Below, one piece after another: positions 1 to 8,736 of a DNA stretch of 64,000 nucleotides. A program made the translations under genes and the position numbers. Each line of letters starts with the position of its first letter. The stretch's first letter is position 1. Origin of the DNA: SZAS-18 sp038322235 (GTDB taxonomy: Bacteria > Verrucomicrobiota > Verrucomicrobiia > Chthoniobacterales > SZAS-18); NCBI GenBank assembly GCA_038322235.1, contig JBBQFQ010000005.1, positions 100,826 to 164,825 of the forward strand, in the 5' to 3' direction. Below the pieces are notes generated by a model. It saw only the letters and a program-made list of their open reading frames with translations, made no database searches and was not told the origin of the DNA.

Positions 1-350
1 CGCAGAACTTCGTGATCTGCTCGTTCGTTCCGCGGCTTTTCGACTATCACCCCCAGGCCATCCCGGCGCCCTACAATCACAGCAACGTGAACAGCGATGA
101 GATGATTTACTACTGCGACGGAAATTTCATGTCGCGCAAGGGGATCGAAAAATATGACATCACGCTGCATCCGAGTGGCCTGCCGCACGGGCCGCAGCCG
201 GGGGCGACCGAAGGCAGCATCGGCGTGAAGGAGACGGGGGAGCTCGCGGTGATGGTGGATACTTTTCACCCGCTGGAGCTGACGACCGACGCCCTGAACT
301 TTGAGAAACCTGAATACCAGGACTCCTGGCTCGCCGGCAACGGCCTCTGA
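1..350 (+). CDS. hmgA: Homogentisate 1,2-dioxygenase, C-terminal part (5' truncated by window)
   Basis: Opens homogentisate to maleylacetoacetate with a non-heme iron in tyrosine/phenylalanine catabolism (cytoplasm). About 115 C-terminal residues are present, in frame from base 3. The family's C-terminal signatures are clear: NFVICSFVPR, then TLHPSGLPHGPQPG, which carries late iron-ligand/active-site histidines, then ELAVMVDTFHPLEL and the terminal SW. The N-terminal half lies before the window. It reads into an unknown gene 52 bp downstream and then fahA, so this is the ring-cleavage end of a catabolic operon. Confidence 0.95.
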   Translation, partial: QNFVICSFVPRLFDYHPQAIPAPYNHSNVNSDEMIYYCDGNFMSRKGIEKYDITLHPSGLPHGPQPGATEGSIGVKETGELAVMVDTFHPLELTTDALNFEKPEYQDSWLAGNGL

Positions 351-401
351 TCTTTCCGGAGCCGGCGGACGGAATCTCCGCCGGCTCCCATTCTCGCCCC
401 G

Positions 402-1337
402 ATGATCTCCCCGGCCCTGCGGGCGCTTCTCACCCACTCGATCGACTACGCGGGGCTCTTCCCCCCGGCCGGACTCCCACTCGAACCGGCGCTAGCGAAT
501 CACGCCCGCTATGTCCGCTCCCCGGAGGCGTGGATGCTGCGGGCGTTCGTCCTCCCCGCGGCGCAGCTGAGTTCGGCCGCTTCATCGGTCGGCCGCTTTG
601 ACGAAACACATCCTCTTCGGGTCTCCGTCCTCGGCCCCCGAACGGAGACCTCGTCTACTTTCCTCGCCGAACTCCACAGCGCGGCCGCCGCGGCCACGGC
701 CTTCGTTGACCTGCATGGCGATCGCGTTCGGATCGATCAACTGGAGATCGTCCTTCCGCCTGACGCAGACGCTTCCACGCTCCGCGAGGCCCGCGCGATG
801 CTCGACGTCCCGGCCACCTCCGGCGCCCGGTGTTTTCTGGAAGCTCCCCCAGCCGCCGCGGAGGGAACGATGGAGCTCCTCGCGGCGGATCGAGCGGGTC
901 ACGCCGGGCTTTCTCCGTTCGGCTTCAAGCTCCGCACCGGCGGGGTGGTGGCGACTGCATTCCCCTTCACGCTCCAGGTCGCCGAGGTGCTCGCGAGGTC
1001 GTCGGAGTTCGACATTCCGATCAAGTTTACGGCCGGATTGCATCACCCCATCCGGGCGTTCCACGCGAGTGTGGAGACCCAGATGCATGGTTTTCTAAAC
1101 GTGTTCGCGGCCGCGGTCCTCACGCGTCGTTTTGGCTGGGACAGCACCCGGGCTGCTGGACTGGTCGAGGAAACGGACCCTGCCGCCATCCGCTTCGAAG
1201 GCGACACGCTGGGGTGGCGCGAATGGACCATCACCTCGAACGAAATCGCCGCCGACCGCGCCCGGGTCTGCTCCTTCGGCAGCTGCAGTTTCGATGAACC
1301 CCTCGACGACTTGAAAGGTCTCGGACTCGAGATTTGA
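402..1337 (+). CDS. Conserved protein of unknown function between hmgA and fahA
   Basis: 311 residues, ATG start, soluble, no signal peptide or membrane segment. I do not recognise a named domain. Notable motifs are FGFKLRTGG near residue 175, KFTAGLHHPIR near 208 and FLNVFAAAV near 228; the LHHP histidines and alternating hydrophobic strands suggest an enzyme with an alpha/beta fold. It lies 52 bp after hmgA and 104 bp before fahA on the same strand. The homogentisate pathway normally needs a maleylacetoacetate isomerase between these two steps, and none is seen here. A role in or beside that step is inference from position only. Confidence 0.75.
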   Translation: MISPALRALLTHSIDYAGLFPPAGLPLEPALANHARYVRSPEAWMLRAFVLPAAQLSSAASSVGRFDETHPLRVSVLGPRTETSSTFLAELHSAAAAATAFVDLHGDRVRIDQLEIVLPPDADASTLREARAMLDVPATSGARCFLEAPPAAAEGTMELLAADRAGHAGLSPFGFKLRTGGVVATAFPFTLQVAEVLARSSEFDIPIKFTAGLHHPIRAFHASVETQMHGFLNVFAAAVLTRRFGWDSTRAAGLVEETDPAAIRFEGDTLGWREWTITSNEIAADRARVCSFGSCSFDEPLDDLKGLGLEI

Positions 1338-1440
1338 GAGCGGAAGACTGCCCGCGGGAGATCTGCAAACTGCTTCCCGGGCGCCGCCACCGTTCCCCTC
1401 TCGAATCTCAAATCCTAAATCTCAGATCTCTTCCTTCCCG

Positions 1441-2703
1441 ATGCCCCGCTCCTTCCTTGATATCGCCGCGGAGTCGCACTTCCCGATCCAGAACCTGCCT
1501 TTTGGCGTCTTTCGCCCGGCCGTCGGCGGACAAGCTCGGGTCGGAGTCGCGATCGGTGAGTGCGTCCTCGACTTGCTGATCATCGAGGAACTGGGTTTCT
1601 TCCGCTCCCCCGAGTTCGGGGACGTGCGCCCATTCGGGAATGATTCCCTGAATGCCTTCATGGCGCTTGGTCGGCCAGCGTGGCGGAAGGCGCGGGAAGT
1701 CATCCAGCATCTTCTCGACGAGAACACGGCGACGATCCGCGATGATGCGATCCTGCGGTCGCACGCGCTCCATCGGATGAGCGAGGTCGTCATGCTGCTC
1801 CCGGCCAGGATCGGCGACTACACGGATTTCTACTCGTCGTACCACCACGCGCACAATGTCGGCACGATGCTCCGCGGGGCGGAGAACGCGCTGATGCCGA
1901 ACTGGCTTCATCTCCCGGTCGGATACCATGGCCGAGCCTCCTCCATCGTGCCCAGCGGGACGGAAGTCCGCCGCCCCCATGGCCAGGTCAAACCGCCCGA
2001 CGCGGCTGCGCCGGTTTTCGTTCCCACGCGCTTCCTCGATTACGAGCTCGAGGTCGCTTTTTTCACCGGACCCGGCAACCCGCTCGGCGAACCGATTTCG
2101 ATTGATCGGGCCGAGGAACATATTTTCGGCTTCGTGCTCATGAACGACTGGAGCGCCCGCGACGTTCAAACGTGGGAGTATCAGCCGCTCGGCCCGTTCC
2201 TCGCGAAGAATTTTTGCACGAGCATCTCACCCTGGGTTGTCACGCTCGAGGCGCTCGAGCCCTTTCGCCTGCCACTTCCGCCGCAGGATCCGGTGCCCCT
2301 CCCCTACCTGCGCCGATCGGATGGCGATTCGACGTTCGATATTCAACTCGAAGCCAGTCTCCAGACCCCGTCCCTCGAGACCGCGCACGTCCTCACGCGC
2401 ACGAACTTTCGCCATCTCTACTGGAGCCCAGCCCAGCAGCTCGCTCACCATGCCTGCGGCGGCAGCAACCTGCTCCCGGGCGATCTGCTCGCGAGCGGAA
2501 CCGTCAGCGGACCCACGGAGGATTCGCGCGGCTGTTTCCTGGAACTGACGTGGCGCGGTGCCAATCCCATCACCTTGCCAGACGGTGAAAAGCGTCGGCA
2601 GATCGAGGACGGAGACACCGTCCGCATCACCGGCTGGGCGCAGGGAGACGGCTATCGCGTCGGCTTCGGCGAAGTCAGCGGGCGCGTGCTGCCCGCGCGC
2701 TAG
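1441..2703 (+). CDS. fahA: Fumarylacetoacetase
   Basis: Hydrolyses fumarylacetoacetate to fumarate and acetoacetate, the last step of tyrosine degradation. 420 residues, the usual size. The N-terminal SH3-like domain (LPFGVF at about 19) is followed by the FAA hydrolase domain. Visible active-site and metal residues are DYTDFYSSYHHAHNVG near residue 124 (metal Asp, catalytic His), ELEVAFF near 199 (two metal Glu), and LMNDWSARDVQTWE near 231 with GPFLAKNF (metal Asp and Lys). The C-terminal SGTVSGP is also typical. Third gene of the hmgA-unknown-fahA set. Confidence 0.96.
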   Translation: MPRSFLDIAAESHFPIQNLPFGVFRPAVGGQARVGVAIGECVLDLLIIEELGFFRSPEFGDVRPFGNDSLNAFMALGRPAWRKAREVIQHLLDENTATIRDDAILRSHALHRMSEVVMLLPARIGDYTDFYSSYHHAHNVGTMLRGAENALMPNWLHLPVGYHGRASSIVPSGTEVRRPHGQVKPPDAAAPVFVPTRFLDYELEVAFFTGPGNPLGEPISIDRAEEHIFGFVLMNDWSARDVQTWEYQPLGPFLAKNFCTSISPWVVTLEALEPFRLPLPPQDPVPLPYLRRSDGDSTFDIQLEASLQTPSLETAHVLTRTNFRHLYWSPAQQLAHHACGGSNLLPGDLLASGTVSGPTEDSRGCFLELTWRGANPITLPDGEKRRQIEDGDTVRITGWAQGDGYRVGFGEVSGRVLPAR

Positions 2704-2715
2704 CTGACCCACGTG

Positions 2716-2757
2716 AAAAAGAAATCCGCCGGCCGATGCGGAGCATCGAACCGGCGG
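2716..2757 (-). terminator. Rho-independent terminator of the marR-tolC operon
   Basis: Read on the minus strand, a GC-rich hairpin with outer arms CCGCCGG/CCGGCGG and inner arms CGATG/CATCG is followed by TTTCTTTTTC. It begins 34 bp after the tolC stop. On the plus strand it lies just after fahA but has no T-run in that direction, so it is mainly a minus-strand terminator that also separates the convergent units. Confidence 0.75.
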
Positions 2758-2790
2758 CTGGCGCAAAACGAAGCCGCTGGAGTGTCCCGC

Positions 2791-4476
2791 CTACTTCGGC
2801 ATTGCTTCGACGGCGTCCGGTCCCGTCAAGACAGCCGACTCAGGCGGCATGATCGGTTTCGTCTCCCCGCGTGCGGGAGGCTTCACGAGCGAACCGGCGC
2901 GACGGGCATCCACCTTCTGCGACTCCGGACGCGCCTTGAACATGCCCGCCTTCTTCGCGAGCGCGCCCGAGCCGGTGCCCACGCGGGCCGCAGAGTCGGC
3001 GCGGGACGTCGGGTCGGTGAAGTGGTCAAAGTACACCGTGCTCGTCCCCGTGGCGAAGCGCAGGTCGGCGAGCGCCACATTGTAGTTAAAGCGGGCCTGC
3101 AGCTCGGTCACCTGCGCCTGCGAGAGCGCCACTTGGGCGTTGAGCACGTCCAGCTGCGTGCCAGCACCAGCGCTGAGCCGGGCGCGGGAAAGCCGGAGGG
3201 CTTCATTCGCCTTACCCACGTTCTCGCGCTGGCTGTTCACCAGCTCCCGCGACTGCCGGAGGCGGAACATGGCGTCTTGGACCGCGAGCTCCACGCCGCG
3301 ACGCGTATCCCCGTAGGTGATCGCGCTGGAAATGAGCGTCGCCCGGGCGGAGCGAACATTTCCGTAGGTCAGCCCGCCGTCGAAGATGTTCCAGGTCGAG
3401 TTCAACCCGAGGGTGTAGCCGTTGTCCGAGTAGGTGAGATCGCCGCGCGCGCGCTTGTCGTTCTGGAAGCCGTAGCCAGCGGTCGCGGTGACCGACGGGA
3501 GGTAGCCCGCTTTCTGGACCGCCACGTTCTCCTGTTGAACCGCGATATTCAATTTGGCGAGCTTGAGCAGCGCGCGATTCTCGATCGCCACGGCGACGGC
3601 GTCAGGAATCGAGATGTTGACCGGGATCACATCGAGCGTGCCCACGCAATGGAACGGAGGGCGTTCGGAACGGTCCGGCACGTAGTCTACCGCCAGCGTG
3701 CGGGCGAGTTGGATCTGGGAAAGGCGGAAATTGTTCTGCGCGGTGATCAGGAGGGGGTACTGATTCGCGAGGGCGACTTCCGCCTGGAGCACGTCGAAGC
3801 GTGGCACCGTTCCCGCGTCGAAGCGATTTTGCTGATCCTTCAACTGGCTCGCGAGCAGTCCGACCTGCTCCTTTTGAATCCGGATCAGCGATTCGTTGAG
3901 CAGCACCGCCGCGAACTGGTTTTTGACGGTATCCACGACCATCTCGACGGTTTCCCGCAGCTGGTAGTACGAGATGTCCTGGGTGAACTTGGCGGCTCGA
4001 ATGGCCGCGCCGGTCGCCCCGCCGTTATAGAGGAGTTGCCTCACCTGGATGTTCACGTTCCAGCTGCTGTTTCCCACGGAGCTCGATCCTCCGCCTAGGA
4101 GCGAGGAAAGGTCGAGATTGCCGCCGCCGGGCAGAGGAAAAATCAACGAACCCGACGAGGAGCTAGAGCCGCCGCCGGAGCGCAGCTTGTTGTCGAGGTT
4201 AGTGAACGACGCCGTCGCGCTGAGATTCGGCATGGCCTGCGCCGTCACCGAGATGATCTGGCCGCGCGTCCGCTGGATTTCCTGGAGCTGCTTCAAAATG
4301 TCGGGATTCTGCCGCAGGGCTATCGTGATGGCATCAGGTAGCGTGAGCGTACGGGGTCCACCGCTGCTCGCGGCCGGCTTCGAATCGCCGGCGAGGGCCG
4401 CGGCCGAGAGGAAGGCCGCGACGGCGACGGCCGCGGGGATCAGGATGGGGCGCAAAGCGCGCGGGACGGAAATCAT
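2791..4476 (-). CDS. TolC-family outer-membrane efflux protein
   Basis: Outer-membrane channel of tripartite export pumps. About 561 residues from the ATG at 4476, which overlaps the marR stop as ATGA; I prefer this to an upstream GTG at 4509 because it gives a clean signal peptide (ISVPRALRPILIPAAVAVAA... ending ALA). Two OEP repeats are visible: the first begins TLPDAITIALRQNPDILK (about 45), and both carry long alanine/glutamine-rich helices with RFDAGTVPRFDVLQAEVALA and RLSAGAGTQLDVLNAQVALSQAQ. A Ser/Gly-rich insert lies at about 100-140, and a Pro-rich C-terminal tail is unusual. No pump or adaptor gene is adjacent, so the substrate is unknown. Confidence 0.9.
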   Translation of the reverse strand: MISVPRALRPILIPAAVAVAAFLSAAALAGDSKPAASSGGPRTLTLPDAITIALRQNPDILKQLQEIQRTRGQIISVTAQAMPNLSATASFTNLDNKLRSGGGSSSSSGSLIFPLPGGGNLDLSSLLGGGSSSVGNSSWNVNIQVRQLLYNGGATGAAIRAAKFTQDISYYQLRETVEMVVDTVKNQFAAVLLNESLIRIQKEQVGLLASQLKDQQNRFDAGTVPRFDVLQAEVALANQYPLLITAQNNFRLSQIQLARTLAVDYVPDRSERPPFHCVGTLDVIPVNISIPDAVAVAIENRALLKLAKLNIAVQQENVAVQKAGYLPSVTATAGYGFQNDKRARGDLTYSDNGYTLGLNSTWNIFDGGLTYGNVRSARATLISSAITYGDTRRGVELAVQDAMFRLRQSRELVNSQRENVGKANEALRLSRARLSAGAGTQLDVLNAQVALSQAQVTELQARFNYNVALADLRFATGTSTVYFDHFTDPTSRADSAARVGTGSGALAKKAGMFKARPESQKVDARRAGSLVKPPARGETKPIMPPESAVLTGPDAVEAMPK

Positions 4477-4994
4477 GTTCTCTTTTTTCGTTCGATTGGT
4501 TCCTGGCACAAGCGGTGAATCTTGCGGTAAATCTGCACCCAGGCCCGCCTCTCGGAGGCCGTGAGATGGGTCATCGTGAACGAGAGATTGTTCACCATGT
4601 CCTGCTTGATCCGCGAGACGAGAGCTCCCCCTTTGGGCGTGATCCGGACCCGCACCTTTCGGCGGTCATCGGTGGCGTGTTCGCGCTCGAGGTATTGAAG
4701 GATCTCCAGCCGATCCACGAGACCCGTGGCCGCCGCGGTCGTGTGGCCCATGATTCGCGCAATGTCGGTCATGGTGACCGCGGCATCCGGCGTGAGGGCT
4801 CCCAGGAGAAAAAACTGGACGAACGAAACTTTTCCCCGGGCGAGCTCGCGCGAAAGATTCGTCAGAAACTTCCGCTGGATCTGCATCAACATCCCCGCGA
4901 GTTCCTCCGCCTCAGGCGCATGGTGCGCCGGCGTGGATCCGGTTTTGGGTTTGATGGTCGGCACAGGTCGGGATGAGGAGATGCTTAATGCCAT
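4473..4994 (-). CDS. MarR-family transcriptional regulator
   Basis: 173 residues. A winged-helix MarR core follows a 35-residue polar N-terminus: the helix-turn-helix is around TMTDIARIMGHTTAAATGLVDRLE, and the wing carries REHATDDRRKVRVRITPKG, the classic DxR wing motif. The tolC start overlaps its stop codon, so the two are translationally coupled and the regulator probably controls export through TolC. A palindrome over its own start codon is a candidate self-operator. Confidence 0.92.
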   Translation of the reverse strand: MALSISSSRPVPTIKPKTGSTPAHHAPEAEELAGMLMQIQRKFLTNLSRELARGKVSFVQFFLLGALTPDAAVTMTDIARIMGHTTAAATGLVDRLEILQYLEREHATDDRRKVRVRITPKGGALVSRIKQDMVNNLSFTMTHLTASERRAWVQIYRKIHRLCQEPIERKKRT

Positions 4995-4997
4995 TAA
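4985..4997. promoter_or_regulatory. Candidate MarR operator over the marR start codon
   Basis: TTAATG-C-CATTAA is an AT-rich palindrome with 6-bp perfect arms in otherwise GC-rich DNA. It includes the marR start codon (CAT at 4992-4994). MarR proteins usually bind such palindromes in their own promoters. The assignment is inference from sequence and position. Confidence 0.45.
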
Positions 4998-5105
4998 CTA
5001 TCAGGCTGGGGCAAGTACTTTTCCCAACCCCGCAATTCTCGCATGCTGCGCCGGACTTCGCCGCTTTCGCTCGTCAGCCCGCGACGGCAATGCCAACTTT
5101 GCACC

Positions 5106-5696
5106 ATGCAGCCCCCTCTCCTCCTCGGCGTACTCGGCTCCGGCAAGGGCTCCAATTGTCGGGCGTTGATCGAGACGATCGAGGCCGGTCACTTGAATGC
5201 GCGCATCGCGCTCGTCATTTCCGACGTCCCGGACGCGGGCATCCTCGCGCTCGCGGAACATCACGGGATCCCCGCCTTCCATCTCCCGCCCGGCCGGTTC
5301 CGGACGAAATATGAGCCGGAGAGAGAACAAATGCTCGTCGATGCGCTCCGCCAGTATCGCGTCGATCTCGTGGTCCTCGCTGGCTGGATGCGGATGGTGA
5401 AATCAACGCTCCTTCAGTCGTACCCCCGCCGGATCATCAACGTCCATCCCTCCCTTCTGCCGAAATATCCCGGCTTGCGCGCGTGGGAGCAGGCCCTTCT
5501 CGCGGGTGAGCGGATGACCGGCTGCACGGTGCATTACGTGGATGAAGGCATGGATACCGGGGAAATTCTCGCGCAACACACCGTACCGGTTCTCGCGGAC
5601 GACACGGCGAACAACCTCCACGCCCGCATTCAAGCGGCCGAGCACGCGCTCGTCCCTCAGGTCGTGGGCTGGTTCGCCGAGGGCGAGATTTCCTGA
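5106..5696 (+). CDS. purN: Phosphoribosylglycinamide formyltransferase
   Basis: Transfers formyl from 10-formyl-THF to GAR in purine synthesis. 196 residues from the ATG at 5106; an upstream ATG at 5043 would add 21 residues before the Rossmann strand LLLGVLGSG and looks non-coding. The P-loop-like GSGKGSN has Lys where GSGSGSN is usual. INVHPSLLPKYPG gives the catalytic Asn and His, and HYVDEGMDTG gives the catalytic Asp. It starts divergently from marR. Confidence 0.94.
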   Translation: MQPPLLLGVLGSGKGSNCRALIETIEAGHLNARIALVISDVPDAGILALAEHHGIPAFHLPPGRFRTKYEPEREQMLVDALRQYRVDLVVLAGWMRMVKSTLLQSYPRRIINVHPSLLPKYPGLRAWEQALLAGERMTGCTVHYVDEGMDTGEILAQHTVPVLADDTANNLHARIQAAEHALVPQVVGWFAEGEIS

Positions 5697-5819
5697 CGCC
5701 GGAGCCCCGTTCCTGATCGAAGCGCACGCGCCCGACAGGCGAATTCCGGATTGCCCTAGGCGGATTGCCGATTGAATTGCGGCCCCGCCGAAATCCGCGT
5801 CCCGCCACCTGACCTCCGC

Positions 5820-7838
5820 TTGCGTCTCTTCGACCTCAACGATCCCCAGCTTCGTGCCGTTCGACAGACGGAAGGCCCCGTCCTCATTCTCGCCGGCGCC
5901 GGGACCGGCAAGACCCGGACGATCACGGCCCGCATCGCGTATCTGATCGCGCAGGGGATCGATCCCGCGCACATTCTCGCGGTCACCTTTACGAACAAGG
6001 CCGCCGAGGAGATGCGCGAGCGCGTGGCCGCCTCCGTCGAAGCGGAGAAGGCCAAACTCGTCACCGTCTCGACCTTTCACGCACTTTGCGTCCGCATCCT
6101 CCGGCAGGACATCGAGAAACTCGGCTACAAGGCGAACTTCACGATTTATGACCAGTCGGATGTCGTGGGACTGATCCGCCAGATCATCACTCGGCTTTCG
6201 GCAAAGGATGAAAAGCTCGAGCCGGCGGCGGCGCAAAACCTCATCAGCCGCGCCAAGAATCTGGGCGTCGACAGTCCGGCGGAGCAGGTCGAGCAGGAGA
6301 CGCTCGTCGGCGCCGTCTTCGCGCGCTACCAGCGTGACCTGAAGCGGCTCAACGCGGTCGATTTCGACGACCTGCTCCTCCTCGCGGTCCGTCTGCTGCG
6401 CGACCACGAGGACGCTCGTCGCAAGTGGCAGGGCCGCTATCGCTACCTGATGGTGGACGAGTTTCAGGATACGAACCGGCTCCAACTCGACCTCGTCCGG
6501 TTCCTCGCCAGCGGCTCGCCGCCAAACGTCTGCGTCGTCGGCGACGATGATCAATCCATCTACGGTTGGCGCGGCGCGGACGTGAACAACATCCTCGAAT
6601 TCGAGCGGCACTTCCCCTCGCCGGTGGTCGTGGCACTCGAGCAAAATTACCGCAGCACGAATCATATCCTCGGCCTCGCCAACAGCCTCATCCGACACAA
6701 TCCGCGACGGCGCCCGAAGAAGCTCTGGAGCGCCGAGGGCGACGGCGAGCGGGTGCGCCTCGTGCCGGCGCCCGACGACCGCGAGGAGGCGCTCTACGCC
6801 GTCACCGACCTGCACCGTCTCAATGCCGAGCAGGGAACGCCGTGGGAAAGCTTCGCCGTCCTCTTCCGCACGAATGCCCAATCGCGTCTCATCGAGGAGG
6901 CGCTGCGGGAGCGCGCGATTCCGTATCGGATCGTCGGCGGGAAAAGCTTTTTCGACCGGCGCGAGATTAAGGATGTTCTCGCCCACCTCGCGCTCCTGCT
7001 GAATCCCAGCGACGACGTCAGTCTTCTGCGCGTGATCCAGACCCCACCCCGCGGCATCGGCGAGACGACGGTCGAGCGCGCGCTCGAGTTCAGCATCGAG
7101 CAGAAATCCAGTCTGCTTCAGGCGCTCGCAAATCCGGCGTTCAACGGCGGGCTCCCGCGCAAAACCCGCGAAGCGATCCAGACTTTCCACGCCTTCCTCG
7201 ACCGCTTTGAGACCAGCATGTTCGCACCGCTCGCGCGCTACGCGGAGGTCGCCCGGGCGATGCTGGCCGAGAGCGGATACATCGAGGACCTGCGCCGCGG
7301 CTGCAAGACGGCGGAGGAGGCGGACAAGCGCGAGGAAGCGATCTTCGAGTTGATGCTGGACCTCGAGCGGTTCCAGGAACGGGGCGGCAAGGATGGCCTC
7401 CGGGGATTTCTCGATCGGCTCAGCCTGAACAAGGAGAAGGACGAGGAAAATCGCGCCGAGAAGTCGGAGGGCGTCCTGCTCATCACGCTCCACGCCGCGA
7501 AGGGACTGGAGTTCGATCACGTGTACCTGCTCGGCCTGGAGGAAGGACTCGTTCCGCACGAGCGTTCCAAGGCAGAAGGGACGCTCGACGAGGAACGCCG
7601 GCTGCTTTACGTCGCGATCACCCGGGCCCGCAAGTTCCTGACGATGCTTCACTGCCGCGGGCGGCTGCGCCATGGCCAGGTCATGCCGCGGCAGCCCAGT
7701 TCGTTCCTCCGTGAACTCGACTCGAAGCATCTCGAGATGGTCGATTTTCACGCCCGGATGAATGCTCCGGCCTCCGAGAACAGTGCGCGCAGCGCCTTCG
7801 CCCGGATGAGGGAGATGATGGGCGGCGCCGCTGGTTAG
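5820..7838 (+). CDS. UvrD/PcrA-type superfamily 1 DNA helicase
   Basis: 3'-5' DNA helicase of repair and recombination. About 672 residues from TTG 5820; TTG 5772 is an alternative start adding 16 residues. Motifs run in order: Q-motif LNDPQLRAV, Walker A AGAGTGKTRT, Ia VTFTNKAAEEM, Ib TVSTFHALCVRIL, II YLMVDEFQDTN, III CVVGDDDQSIYGWRGA, IV VALEQNYRSTNHIL, V LITLHAAKGLEFDHVYLLGLEEGLVPH and VI EERRLLYVAITRARKFL. The C-terminal tail after motif VI is short compared with E. coli UvrD. It stands alone between purN and a glycosyltransferase pair. Confidence 0.94.
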   Translation: MRLFDLNDPQLRAVRQTEGPVLILAGAGTGKTRTITARIAYLIAQGIDPAHILAVTFTNKAAEEMRERVAASVEAEKAKLVTVSTFHALCVRILRQDIEKLGYKANFTIYDQSDVVGLIRQIITRLSAKDEKLEPAAAQNLISRAKNLGVDSPAEQVEQETLVGAVFARYQRDLKRLNAVDFDDLLLLAVRLLRDHEDARRKWQGRYRYLMVDEFQDTNRLQLDLVRFLASGSPPNVCVVGDDDQSIYGWRGADVNNILEFERHFPSPVVVALEQNYRSTNHILGLANSLIRHNPRRRPKKLWSAEGDGERVRLVPAPDDREEALYAVTDLHRLNAEQGTPWESFAVLFRTNAQSRLIEEALRERAIPYRIVGGKSFFDRREIKDVLAHLALLLNPSDDVSLLRVIQTPPRGIGETTVERALEFSIEQKSSLLQALANPAFNGGLPRKTREAIQTFHAFLDRFETSMFAPLARYAEVARAMLAESGYIEDLRRGCKTAEEADKREEAIFELMLDLERFQERGGKDGLRGFLDRLSLNKEKDEENRAEKSEGVLLITLHAAKGLEFDHVYLLGLEEGLVPHERSKAEGTLDEERRLLYVAITRARKFLTMLHCRGRLRHGQVMPRQPSSFLRELDSKHLEMVDFHARMNAPASENSARSAFARMREMMGGAAG

Positions 7839-7893
7839 GGCCACGCGCGAAATCTCGTGTCACAATATCCGGCGCGGGTTACGATTGCCCCTC

Positions 7894-8736
7894 ATGCCGG
7901 GCCGCCCGTCCCCAGACACCACCGCGAAGCCGCTCTCGCTGCTCTCCGTGGTGATCCCGGCGCGCGATGAGGAGGGTTGCATCGCCTCCACCGTGGAGCA
8001 TTTGCACCTCGAGTTGCGTCTGCGCGGCGTGCCCCACGAGATCGTGGTCGTGGATGATGGCAGTCGCGACGCGACGTGGGCGATTCTGGGATCGCTGCAG
8101 GAGCGGATTCCCGCCCTCACGCCGCTGCGAAATCCGGGTCCCCATGGGTTCGGCCGGGCCATCGTGTATGGCCTCGATCGGATGAAAGGCGACGCCGCGG
8201 TGGTGATGATGGCGGATGAGAGCGACGACAGTCGCGACGTCGTCCGCTACTGGCAGCTTCTGAATGAAGGCTGGGATTGTGTCTTCGGCAGTCGCTTCCT
8301 CCGCGGCGGCGGCGTGATCGACTACCCGTGGCTGAAGCTGCGGATCAACCGGCTCGCGAATACGTTCATCCGTCTGCTTTTCCGCACCCGTTTGAACGAC
8401 ACGACCAACGCGTTCAAGGCGTATCGACGCGAGGTGATCGAGGGCTGCCGGCCCCTGATCTCGCCGCATTTTAATCTCACCGTGGAGCTTCCGCTCAAGG
8501 CGATCGTGCGGGGCTTTTCCTGGACCTCCATTCCGATCACCTGGAAGAACCGCCGGACGGGTGAAGCCAAGCTGAAGATCAAAGAGATGGGCAGCCGCTA
8601 CCTTTTCATCTGCCTTTACGTGTGGCTGGAAAAGTATTTTTCGCGGGGTGACTACCACCGCCCCGCCCCGCCTCCACCCGCGTCCTTGCCGGCGGAAACG
8701 GCTGCCGGGAAATCGGTCTCTTCCCTCCCTTCATGA
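7894..8736 (+). CDS. GT2 glycosyltransferase, dolichol-phosphate mannose synthase-like
   Basis: 280 residues from ATG 7894 (a TTG lies 9 bp upstream). GT-A fold with LSVVIPARDEEGCIASTVEHL, EIVVVDDGSRDATW and the metal-binding region VVMMADESDDSRD, then FGSRFLRGGGV and TNAFKAYRREVIE, which match polyprenyl-phosphate sugar synthases (DPM1/ArnC type). There is no C-terminal membrane pair, so it is a soluble DPM1-like form. Its stop overlaps the start of the methyltransferase gene (ATGA), so the two are probably made together to build or modify a lipid-linked glycan. Confidence 0.9.
   Translation: MPGRPSPDTTAKPLSLLSVVIPARDEEGCIASTVEHLHLELRLRGVPHEIVVVDDGSRDATWAILGSLQERIPALTPLRNPGPHGFGRAIVYGLDRMKGDAAVVMMADESDDSRDVVRYWQLLNEGWDCVFGSRFLRGGGVIDYPWLKLRINRLANTFIRLLFRTRLNDTTNAFKAYRREVIEGCRPLISPHFNLTVELPLKAIVRGFSWTSIPITWKNRRTGEAKLKIKEMGSRYLFICLYVWLEKYFSRGDYHRPAPPPPASLPAETAAGKSVSSLPS

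Noticed and set aside
1327..1440. Imperfect inverted repeat AGATTTGAGAG / CTCTCGAATCTCAAAT between the unknown gene and fahA as a terminator.
   Set aside because: Arms are mismatched, 60 bp apart, with no T-run; the genes appear to be one operon.
5403..7844. 813-codon open frame on the minus strand.
   Set aside because: Antisense to the UvrD-type helicase, which has every helicase motif; a shadow of high-GC codon use.
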